From contig JAISMQ010000037.1 in the NCBI GenBank assembly GCA_031276685.1, positions 1 through 5,787 on the forward strand: a stretch of DNA of 5,787 bases, written 5' to 3'. The notes beneath the pieces were generated by a model. The model saw nothing but the letters and a program-made list of their open reading frames with translations. It had not been told where the DNA came from and did no database searches. A program made the translations under genes and the position numbers. The stretch is from Treponema sp. Lineage in GTDB: Bacteria; Spirochaetota; Spirochaetia; Treponematales; Breznakiellaceae. This document shows positions 1 to 5,551 of the stretch, piece by piece. Numbering within the stretch: the first letter of the stretch is position 1; every line of letters begins with the position of its first letter.

Positions 1-727
1 CAAAACTGTTTTTACCAGCCCGGCTATTCTCCAGTCGGTGCGGAATACCCTGGTTATCTCCCTCTTAAAACTTCTGTTCGGCTTTGTCCCGCCTATCATC
101 CTGGCGATCTGCCTGTACGACATCAAAAACCGGCTCTACAAACGCATCAGCCAGACTATCGTGTATATCCCCCACTTCTTTTCGTGGGTCATCGTCTACG
201 GGATATTCTTCGCCTTTTTTTCCACGGGTTCCGGGGTGGTCAACCAGTTGGTCGAACTGGCGACCGGCAGGCGGATCAACTTCTTCCTCGATCCCGCATG
301 GTTCCTGTTCCTTATCATCTTTTCTTCGATCTGGAAAAGCATCGGCTGGAGTTCCATCCTCTACATGGCGGCCCTTGCCTCGGTAAACACCGAGTTGTTC
401 GAGGCGGCCAAACTCGACGGCTGCGGGCCCTTTAAGCGGGTATGGTACGTAACCCTCCCCTGTATTCTGCCCATTATCGGCTTTGTGCTTACCATGTCCA
501 TCGGCAGCATTATGACAACGGATTTCGAGCAGATTCTGATGTTCTACAACACGCAGGTTTACGATGTGGCGGACGTAATCCCCACCTGGGTATACCGGGA
601 AGGGCTGGGAAAATTCAAATACGGGCTTGGGGCTGCGGTAGGAATACTAAACGGCGCGGTCGGGGTCGTGCTGATCAGCCTGGGGAATTCGATCTCCCGC
701 AAATTCAGCGGCAGAGGCATGTGGTAG
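1..727 (+). CDS. LplB-type carbohydrate ABC transporter permease (5' partial)
   Basis: Inner-membrane permease of a CUT1-family carbohydrate importer; it would pair with the next gene's product to form the channel. The reading frame is open from position 2 to the window edge (visible start KTVFTSPAILQSVRNTLVIS). The GTG at 38 is therefore an internal Val codon inside a conserved transmembrane lead-in, not the start. About 241 residues are visible; family members are usually about 290-320, so the N-terminal cytoplasmic segment and first helix are missing. Five hydrophobic stretches can be seen. The cytoplasmic EAA loop, which docks the ATPase, is at nt 401-463 (EAAKLDGCGPFKRVWYVTLP). The protein ends with a basic tail (SRKFSGRGMW). 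The stop is 9 nt before the next permease, so the two are clearly co-transcribed. The family call is firm; the substrate is unknown (LplB/YteP relatives handle oligosaccharides). Confidence 0.93.
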   Translation, partial: KTVFTSPAILQSVRNTLVISLLKLLFGFVPPIILAICLYDIKNRLYKRISQTIVYIPHFFSWVIVYGIFFAFFSTGSGVVNQLVELATGRRINFFLDPAWFLFLIIFSSIWKSIGWSSILYMAALASVNTELFEAAKLDGCGPFKRVWYVTLPCILPIIGFVLTMSIGSIMTTDFEQILMFYNTQVYDVADVIPTWVYREGLGKFKYGLGAAVGILNGAVGVVLISLGNSISRKFSGRGMW

Positions 728-736
728 GGGGCGGCG

Positions 737-1627
737 ATGGCAAAAACACGGCTGCAAAAAATTACGGATCCGGCGGAGTTCGCATACCAGGCCATTATCT
801 GCGCGATGGTAGGTATTCTGTGCGTACTGTGCCTGTTCCCCCTGCTCTTCGTGCTGGGGATGAGTTTTACATCGGAAGGGGAAATGATACAGAAATTCTA
901 CTTCGTAATCATTCCCGAAAAACCGACCCTGTCGGCGTATCAGTTTATCCTGCGGCAGCAGGGCTTTTTCAATTCCCTCTGGATCTCCGTCGCCCGTACC
1001 GCCCTTACCACGTTTCTTACCGTCATTTTTGTCCTGGTCGCCTCCTACGCCCTGGCGGAACCAAAACTGCCGGGCCGCAAGTACATGCTGCTCTTTATTA
1101 TCATCACAATGATGATAGGGGGCGGGCTGATTCCGACCTACCTCCTCTTTTCCCAGCTTAAAATTCTCAACAAATTTGCCGTCATGGTGCTGCCCTGCCT
1201 GGGCTATACCTACGGAATCCTGGTCATCAAAACCTTTATCGAGGGGATCCCTGCGGAAATTTCCGAATCCGCCGACATTGACGGGGCCGGGGACATCCTC
1301 AAACTGATCCGCATTATCGCCCCCCTTACGATCCCGTCCCTGGCGGCCATCGCCCTGTTTACGGCGGTGGGGCAGTGGAATTCCTGGTTTGACGCCCTGG
1401 TGTTCGTCCGGGACAGCCGCCTTTTCCCCATTTCCCTGGTTATCCGGAACCTCCTGAGCGCGTCAAGCCAGCAGGTGGTTACCGGGCAGACCATCCTGAA
1501 CCGGATGGCCCCGGAAACCCTCAAAATGGCCTCGGTCGTGGTGGCCATAGTCCCCATTCTCTGCGTGTACCCCTTCCTCCAAAAGTACTTTATCTACGGC
1601 GTCTTTACCGGCGCGGTCAAGGGATGA
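737..1627 (+). CDS. YtcP/LplC-type carbohydrate ABC transporter permease
   Basis: Second permease of the CUT1 importer, 296 residues, full length for the family. The ATG at 737 follows a G-rich ribosome site (GGGGGCGG) immediately after the preceding stop. About six transmembrane helices are visible, starting near residues 19-42, 76-106, 117-138, 146-168, 192-212 and 263-283. Between helices 4 and 5 lies the EAA-type ATPase-docking loop (residues 171-200, ESADIDGAGDILKLIRIIAP); its first residues read ESA rather than EAA, a common variation. The C-terminus KYFIYGVFTGAVKG matches the signature ending of this permease group. It is the partner of the upstream permease. A 75-nt gap with a hairpin separates it from the substrate-binding protein gene, with no T-tract terminator between, so all three probably share a transcript. 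Family call secure; cargo not determinable. Confidence 0.95.
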   Translation: MAKTRLQKITDPAEFAYQAIICAMVGILCVLCLFPLLFVLGMSFTSEGEMIQKFYFVIIPEKPTLSAYQFILRQQGFFNSLWISVARTALTTFLTVIFVLVASYALAEPKLPGRKYMLLFIIITMMIGGGLIPTYLLFSQLKILNKFAVMVLPCLGYTYGILVIKTFIEGIPAEISESADIDGAGDILKLIRIIAPLTIPSLAAIALFTAVGQWNSWFDALVFVRDSRLFPISLVIRNLLSASSQQVVTGQTILNRMAPETLKMASVVVAIVPILCVYPFLQKYFIYGVFTGAVKG

Positions 1628-1650
1628 GCGGGGCCCGCGTTATTGTTGAG

Positions 1651-1678
1651 AAGGCAAACCGCAAACTTGCGGTTCCTT
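1651..1678 (+). repeat. Intergenic hairpin upstream of the binding-protein gene
   Basis: AACCGCAA (1657-1664) and TTGCGGTT (1667-1674) form an inverted repeat separated by 2 nt. In RNA this folds as a 7-bp stem with a 4-nt loop. An outer AAGG/CCTT pairing (1651-1654 with 1675-1678) extends it across a 2-nt bulge. No T-run follows, so it is not a standard terminator. It sits 13 nt before the Shine-Dalgarno of the binding-protein gene. It may be an mRNA processing or stabilising element that allows more binding protein than permease to be made; that role is inference. Confidence 0.6.
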
Positions 1679-1691
1679 ATACATAAGTTTC

Positions 1692-1698
1692 AGGAGGT
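1692..1698 (+). promoter_or_regulatory. Strong ribosome binding site fixing the start of the binding protein
   Basis: AGGAGGT lies 4 nt before the ATG at 1703. The same frame is open further upstream to an ATG at 1643, which would add 20 residues, but that ATG has no comparable site, its extension runs through the hairpin, and it would place a non-signal segment ahead of the signal peptide. The site therefore decides for 1703. Confidence 0.85.
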
Positions 1699-1702
1699 TA
1701 CT

Positions 1703-3367
1703 ATGAAACGATTGATTGCAGTAGGACTCATGGCGCTTGCCGTGACAGGCTTTGCCGCCGCTGGCGCCAGGCGGCAGCAGGGCTCGCCGGCAGCGCCGAC
1801 AACGGGGGCTTTCGATGACGCGCCGCTGGCGTCCGTTACCCCGGTGGACCAGCTCCCCGCCAACCCAAAACGAATCGACCCCTCTCTTTACAAGTACGAC
1901 GATCTGTCCAAGCCGGTCACCATCGAGTTCCTGACCACCCACTACGGTTTCCCGAACTCGACGCCGGACCCGATAGCGGAGTACCTGAACAAAAAGTACA
2001 ACGTCAACATTACGATGACCACTATCGCCGGGGCCGACTGGGAAACCACGCTTTCCACCCGCTTTGCCGCGGGGGATTACCCCGACACAATTATCATCGG
2101 GGGTTACAACGCGCTTATCCAGCAGCTCTACGATTCGGGCCTGGTGCTGGACGCAACCACGGTGATGCGGTACATGCCGAACTTCGCCCAGTACTTTACC
2201 GGGAATTTCGCGAATTACATCCGCTACAAAAACGCGTACCCCGGGGCGCCCCGCTACCCCATCCAGGGGGACTGGGGCAACTTTGTCCGCAAGGACTGGC
2301 TTGCCAAGCTGAACATTCAGATGCCGAAAACCCTGGACGAACTACTGACCTACGCCCGGCGGGTAACCAACGAGGACCCCGACGGGAACGGGAAGAAGGA
2401 CACCTGGTTCGCGGGCGGGGCCGGTAACGGGACTTCCTTCGGGATGCTCGGCGGCCTCCGCGCTTACTTTGGGGACGCCCAGTACAACGTGAAAAACGGG
2501 AAGATCAACCACATGGTGGTGGACGGTTCCCAGAAGAACTACCTCGCCTTCCTCAAGACCCTGAACGACGAGGGGCTTTTGGCGCCGGACTGGTACACCG
2601 TCGACTGGGAATCCTTCAAGGCCTATTCGCTGAACGGCCGGGTCGGCTTTGTCAATTACCCGGTGTGGGAACTGCTGCAGGAACAGCAGATCGCCATGGG
2701 CCTGGATCAGAAACCCGCCGATACCAGTTGGGATGTGTGGACGCCCCTGCCGCCCCTGGGCAGCGGCTTCGCCCAGCCCGCGTCCGGGCCTTCCTACACC
2801 TTCGTGTTCCCCAGCACCCTGAAGAACGATCCGGTAAAGCTCAAGAGGATCGCCCATATCCTCGACAACAGCCTCTACCGGGGGGAAGACTACTACGAAA
2901 CCATCCAGGGCGGCGGCGATCAGGTGTTCGGCAGAGACGTGTTCTTTGTGCAGGAAAATCCCGACGGCAGCAGCTTCTTCTCCGTTGATTACAAGACCCA
3001 CCCGGCCTGGACGGGGGAACTGGACACCACCGGGCTCCTTAACGCCAGTTGGCAGAACATCGGCCTTGCGGGGCCGCCCTACCGTCTGGGCTATATGCAG
3101 GGAAACGATTATTTCAACACGACCCACGCCAATTACGCTTCCGAAATGGGGGCCTACAAGAAGTGGCCCAACAACTTCCTGGTCCAGATCGACCCGACGG
3201 TGGCGGCGGACATCGATGAATTCGAAAAGGTCGAATTCCCCAAATTCGTCTTCGGCAACCGCAATCTGAACGACTGGGACCGCTTTGTCCAGGAATGGCT
3301 TAACGCCGGGGGACGGAAGGCCCTGGCCCAGGCCGCCGGGCAGATGGGCGTCGCCAACTTCGAATAG
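1703..3367 (+). CDS. LplA-type extracellular carbohydrate-binding protein of an ABC importer
   Basis: 554-residue solute-binding protein that would capture a sugar or oligosaccharide outside the membrane and deliver it to the two upstream permeases. Residues 1-20 form a signal peptide (MKRLIAVGLMALAVTGFAAA). There is no Cys, so no lipobox; cleavage after an Ala near 20 by signal peptidase I is likely. A low-complexity linker follows to about residue 65. The first lobe starts at about 70 (KPVTIEFLTTHYGFP) and contains the FAAGDYPDTIII segment typical of the family. Residues 225-233 (DPDGNGKKD) form an acidic EF-hand-like loop often seen in LplA-type proteins, a possible Ca2+ site. The aromatic-rich middle (WGNFVRKDWL, PVWELL, TSWDVWTPLP) suits sugar stacking. 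The C-terminal segment 524-540 (DWDRFVQEWLNAGGRKA) is a family hallmark. The length of about 550 fits LplA rather than the shorter MalE type. Position 3' of the permeases suggests one operon with them. Ligand unknown. Confidence 0.94.
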   Translation: MKRLIAVGLMALAVTGFAAAGARRQQGSPAAPTTGAFDDAPLASVTPVDQLPANPKRIDPSLYKYDDLSKPVTIEFLTTHYGFPNSTPDPIAEYLNKKYNVNITMTTIAGADWETTLSTRFAAGDYPDTIIIGGYNALIQQLYDSGLVLDATTVMRYMPNFAQYFTGNFANYIRYKNAYPGAPRYPIQGDWGNFVRKDWLAKLNIQMPKTLDELLTYARRVTNEDPDGNGKKDTWFAGGAGNGTSFGMLGGLRAYFGDAQYNVKNGKINHMVVDGSQKNYLAFLKTLNDEGLLAPDWYTVDWESFKAYSLNGRVGFVNYPVWELLQEQQIAMGLDQKPADTSWDVWTPLPPLGSGFAQPASGPSYTFVFPSTLKNDPVKLKRIAHILDNSLYRGEDYYETIQGGGDQVFGRDVFFVQENPDGSSFFSVDYKTHPAWTGELDTTGLLNASWQNIGLAGPPYRLGYMQGNDYFNTTHANYASEMGAYKKWPNNFLVQIDPTVAADIDEFEKVEFPKFVFGNRNLNDWDRFVQEWLNAGGRKALAQAAGQMGVANFE

Positions 3368-3374
3368 CGCTGCC

Positions 3375-3391
3375 GGAAACCCAGCGTTTCC
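3375..3391 (+). repeat. Small hairpin just after the binding-protein gene
   Basis: GGAAAC (3375-3380) and GTTTCC (3386-3391) pair across a 5-nt loop, 8 nt after the stop codon. It is the first of three consecutive hairpins in the 3' untranslated region and has no T-tract of its own. Confidence 0.5.
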
Positions 3392-3394
3392 AAA

Positions 3395-3420
3395 CAGCCG
3401 CCGCTGAACAGCAGCGGCTG
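3395..3420 (+). repeat. Second 3' UTR hairpin (GC-rich)
   Basis: CAGCCGC (3395-3401) pairs with GCGGCTG (3414-3420). After one C/A mismatch, GCT/AGC continue the stem to a short GAAC loop, giving about 10 bp. No T-run follows, so it is not a complete terminator by itself. It could protect the transcript 3' end or slow polymerase before the terminator that begins 16 nt downstream. Confidence 0.55.
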
Positions 3421-3435
3421 AGTACTACCACGCGG

Positions 3436-3466
3436 AACCGCGCCGGAACACGGCGCGGTTTTTTTT
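3436..3466 (+). terminator. Intrinsic terminator of the ABC transporter operon
   Basis: A perfect 10-bp GC-rich stem, AACCGCGCCG (3436-3445) with CGGCGCGGTT (3451-3460), has a 5-nt GAACA loop and runs into eight T residues (3459-3466). This is a textbook Rho-independent terminator on the + strand. It separates the transporter transcript from the oxidoreductase gene, which therefore needs its own promoter. Confidence 0.93.
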
Positions 3467-3479
3467 CCCGCCCGCGCCA

Positions 3480-3494
3480 GGCAGGGGCCCTGCC
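3480..3494. promoter_or_regulatory. Palindrome, candidate operator upstream of the oxidoreductase
   Basis: GGCAGGG (3480-3486) and CCCTGCC (3488-3494) are perfect 7-nt inverted arms around a single G. The site lies where the -35 region of a promoter using the TATAAA at 3506 would fall, so a bound regulator could block or recruit polymerase. Because it follows the terminator's T-tract and has no T-run of its own, a DNA-level operator is more likely than a terminator. No regulator gene is in the window. Confidence 0.35.
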
Positions 3495-3504
3495 GCTACC
3501 CGGC

Positions 3505-3533
3505 TTATAAAACCGCAGCGCCTGTGGTAAACT
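3505..3533 (+). promoter_or_regulatory. Candidate promoter of the oxidoreductase/isomerase unit
   Basis: Two overlapping readings are possible. TATAAA (3506-3511) is a good -10 box with no recognisable -35 17 nt upstream, as expected of an activator-dependent promoter. Alternatively TTATAA (3505-3510) serves as a poor -35, 17 nt before an extended -10, TGGTAAACT (3525-3533), which resembles the TGCTAAAGT box of the tRNA promoter in this window. The second reading would give a leader of only about 15 nt. A promoter is needed here because of the preceding terminator; which box is used cannot be settled by eye. Confidence 0.4.
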
Positions 3534-3548
3534 GGAGGCCTACGGAGG
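3534..3548 (+). promoter_or_regulatory. Tandem Shine-Dalgarno sequences
   Basis: GGAGGC occurs twice, at 3534-3539 and 3544-3549, exactly 10 nt apart. The second copy is 5 nt before the ATG at 3554 and fixes that start. The first copy has no start codon at a suitable distance and may act as a standby site or be a small duplication. An upstream in-frame GTG at 3524 has no ribosome site and would add ten non-conserved residues. Confidence 0.6.
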
Positions 3549-3553
3549 CAAAC

Positions 3554-4615
3554 ATGAAGAAACTGGCGTTAATCGGCTGCGGGGGCATCGGGGCCTACCA
3601 CCTTGACCACTTTTTGCAGTTCACGGACCTGGATCTGGCTGGATTCTGCGACATCACGGTCGAACGCGCCGAAGGCTTTGTCAAAAAGGCCGGGCGAGGC
3701 AGGGCCTTTGCCGATTATGTCGAGATGTACGACGCGGTAAAGCCCGATATGGTCTTCATCTGCGTGCCGCCGACCTGCCACGGGAACATCGAATTCGAAA
3801 CCATCAGGCGGGGCATACCCTTCTTTGTGGAAAAACCCCTCACCCTGGATCTGGACCTTGCGCGGGAAATAGCCGCCCAGGTTGAAAAGCGCGGCATCAT
3901 AGCCGCTTCGGGCTTCCAGTGCCGCTACGACAACATCAACGACGCGGCCAGGGCGTACATCGCCGCCAGCCCCGTCCTGACGGTCCAGGCGTCCCGCGTG
4001 GGCGGTATTCCCGAAGTCCCCTGGTGGCGGAACAAGCCCGCCTCCGGCGGCCAGCTTGTGGAGCAGACCATACACCAGATGGATATGCTGCGCTACCTGC
4101 TTGGCACGGAACCCAAAACGGTGTACTCCGTCGCGGGCCGGGGCTGGATAAGCCAGGAGGAATGTCCCGGCTACTTTACCGACGATCTTTCCACCACCCT
4201 TGTCACCTTCAAAAACGGCGTCACCGCCACAATGATGACGGGCTGTTACGCGAAAAACGCGGTCTCCTGGGATTCAAAAATGACATTCGGCGCACGGGAT
4301 TCCCGCATGGACTACGTACTCTGCAGCAGCGTTACCGTGTACCGCGAAGGCGGCAAGGCCGCGGCCGCGGGCAAAAGCGCCAGCGTCATCAAGGGCGACG
4401 GGGTGCAGGACCGGGACACCGGGGAACACGCGGAAGTTACCAAGTCCGCGGTGGATTTCGGCCTTCTCTGTGACCGCACCTTCGTGGACGCCGCGCTGTC
4501 GGGGGATCCCTCGAAGATCCGCTCCCCCTACGGGGACGCCTACAAATCCGTGGCCTTTACCCTTGCCTGCAACCGTTCCATGACGACCGGCCTGCCGGTA
4601 GACCTGGCTTACTAA
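3554..4615 (+). CDS. Gfo/Idh/MocA-family NAD(P)-dependent oxidoreductase
   Basis: 353-residue cytoplasmic dehydrogenase of the family that oxidises a hydroxyl on sugars, inositols or glycosides to a ketone, or the reverse. An N-terminal Rossmann domain opens with the dinucleotide-binding motif GCGGIG at residues 8-13. FVEKPLTLD (91-99) carries the conserved EKP with the likely catalytic Lys94. The C-terminal alpha/beta domain starts near 120. It contains WWRNKPASGGQLVEQTIHQMD (157-177), where His174 is the expected catalytic His. Glu170 replaces the Asp found four residues earlier in inositol dehydrogenase, a feature of the EQ-type branch. Length is normal for the family. The start at ATG 3554 follows GGAGG and puts the glycine motif at the proper place. 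It forms a unit with the isomerase/epimerase 9 nt downstream; a terminator isolates it from the transporter operon. Substrate and cofactor preference are not determined; the family call is firm. Confidence 0.93.
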   Translation: MKKLALIGCGGIGAYHLDHFLQFTDLDLAGFCDITVERAEGFVKKAGRGRAFADYVEMYDAVKPDMVFICVPPTCHGNIEFETIRRGIPFFVEKPLTLDLDLAREIAAQVEKRGIIAASGFQCRYDNINDAARAYIAASPVLTVQASRVGGIPEVPWWRNKPASGGQLVEQTIHQMDMLRYLLGTEPKTVYSVAGRGWISQEECPGYFTDDLSTTLVTFKNGVTATMMTGCYAKNAVSWDSKMTFGARDSRMDYVLCSSVTVYREGGKAAAAGKSASVIKGDGVQDRDTGEHAEVTKSAVDFGLLCDRTFVDAALSGDPSKIRSPYGDAYKSVAFTLACNRSMTTGLPVDLAY

Positions 4616-4624
4616 GGCGCCGTA

Positions 4625-5476
4625 ATGAAAAAATCCATCAACGCCTGGACCGTAAACACCGCGGACAGTTTTGAAGCCGCGTTCAGGGCGGTCAAAGAAG
4701 CCGGGTTCGAGGGGATAGAGCTGAATGTTGACGGGGACGGACATTCCGCCCATTCCATCACCCTTGAACGGGGAACCGATCTGGACGCCATAGCCGGGCT
4801 TTCGCGTAAATACGCCCTGCCGGTGGTCAGCATATCGACATCGCTGGGCGGCAACACCGGGCTGGCCGACAGGGAAAACCGCCAACGGGCGCACAAGGTT
4901 ATCCGGCGGCAGATCGAATGTGCCAGGGCGCTGGACGCCGGGGCGATTCTGTCGGTCCCCGGCGGCGCGGGCGGCGATCTGTCCCTGCGGGAGGCCTACA
5001 AAAACAGCCTGGAGTGCTACCGGGAAATTGGCGATGAAATCGCCGTGTCCGGCATCGACGTGTGCCTTGAACAAGTGTGGAACGGCTTTTTCACGTCCCC
5101 CTTCGACATGGCGCGCTTTATCGACGACCTTGGCAACCCCCGCATCGGCGCGTACTTCGACGTAGGCAACGTCCTGGCTTTTTCCTGGCCCGAATACTGG
5201 ATCGAAACCCTGGGCAGCCGCATACGCAGGGTGCATGTGAAGGATTTCAAACGTAACGGCGGGCTGTTCCAGGGGGGCAAATGGGTCGATCTGGGCAAGG
5301 GCGACGCCCGCTGGCACAAGGTGATCCCCGCCCTGCGGAACGCGGGTTTTGACGGCTACCTAACCGCCGAAACCTCCATCGCCGAATCCGAAGTCCCGGG
5401 GATCGGCTTCCCGGCCTACTACCGGACGGTCTCCGAAGCCCTGGGGAAAATAATCGATCCGGCTTCAAGCTGCTAA
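4625..5476 (+). CDS. Sugar (phosphate) isomerase/epimerase, xylose-isomerase-like TIM barrel
   Basis: 283-residue cytoplasmic protein of the AP-endonuclease-2/xylose-isomerase-like superfamily, whose members isomerise, epimerise or dehydrate sugars, inosose or keto-sugars using a divalent metal. Candidate metal ligands fall in the usual strand order: Glu149 (VCLEQVWNGF), Asp179 (AYFDVGNV), His204 (RVHVKDFK) and Glu249 (YLTAET). They correspond to the Glu/Asp/His/Glu set of D-tagatose 3-epimerase-like enzymes. The N-terminus SFEAAFRAVKEAGFEGIEL (15-33) is the characteristic first helix and strand. Asn182 sits where D-tagatose 3-epimerase has His in its DxxH motif. Length is normal for the family. 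The ribosome site is weak (AAGG overlapping the upstream stop), suggesting translational coupling to the oxidoreductase. No T-tract terminator follows before the tRNA promoter. It could be an epimerase, an inosose isomerase/dehydratase or a keto-glycoside-cleaving relative; sequence alone does not decide. Confidence 0.9.
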   Translation: MKKSINAWTVNTADSFEAAFRAVKEAGFEGIELNVDGDGHSAHSITLERGTDLDAIAGLSRKYALPVVSISTSLGGNTGLADRENRQRAHKVIRRQIECARALDAGAILSVPGGAGGDLSLREAYKNSLECYREIGDEIAVSGIDVCLEQVWNGFFTSPFDMARFIDDLGNPRIGAYFDVGNVLAFSWPEYWIETLGSRIRRVHVKDFKRNGGLFQGGKWVDLGKGDARWHKVIPALRNAGFDGYLTAETSIAESEVPGIGFPAYYRTVSEALGKIIDPASSC

Positions 5477-5477
5477 C

Positions 5478-5527
5478 CGGGGGGGCGGCCCGCACGCGCC
5501 GTACCGGCGTGTTGACAGGCCCCCCCG
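5478..5527. repeat. G7/C7 inverted repeat spanning the tRNA promoter -35
   Basis: CGGGGGGGC (5478-5486) and GCCCCCCCG (5519-5527) are perfect 9-nt inverted arms. Between them is a smaller CGCCG/CGGCG hairpin with a TAC loop, followed by the TTGACA -35 box. The left arm starts 2 nt after the isomerase stop; the right arm lies in the tRNA promoter spacer. In a read-through transcript this could fold as a strong stem, but there is no T-run for intrinsic termination. Confidence 0.45.
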
Positions 5528-5540
5528 CCCATGCTAAAGT
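5512..5540 (+). promoter_or_regulatory. Sigma-70-type promoter of tRNA-Pro
   Basis: A perfect TTGACA -35 box (5512-5517), a 17-nt spacer and an extended -10 (TGCTAAAGT, 5532-5540) make a near-consensus housekeeping promoter. Transcription would start near 5547, leaving a leader of about 21 nt before the tRNA. The spacer is very C-rich. The discriminator after the -10 (ACAAAG) is not the GC-rich type usual at stringently controlled stable-RNA promoters. Confidence 0.85.
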
Positions 5541-5551
5541 ACAAAGGCTTT

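Noticed and set aside
38..40. GTG as the start of the first permease
   Set aside because: The frame continues upstream to the window edge with residues typical of the family before the conserved RNTLVIS segment, so this is an internal codon of a truncated gene.
442..1161. 239-residue + strand frame overlapping both permease genes
   Set aside because: It is out of frame with two well-conserved membrane proteins, its translation is Arg/Gly/His-rich without membrane segments, and it has no ribosome site.
1643..1702. 20-residue N-terminal extension of the binding protein
   Set aside because: It has no ribosome site, overlaps the hairpin, and would bury the signal peptide; the ATG at 1703 has AGGAGGT at proper spacing.
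2342..3127. 261-residue open frame on the - strand inside the binding-protein gene
   Set aside because: It is a shadow of the strongly supported + strand gene; its translation is Gly/Val/Pro/Arg-rich with no recognisable fold or start signal.
4274..5317. 347-residue open frame on the - strand across the oxidoreductase and isomerase genes
   Set aside because: It is antisense to two genes with clear family motifs, has no ribosome site or recognisable domain, and long antisense frames are expected in GC-rich coding DNA.
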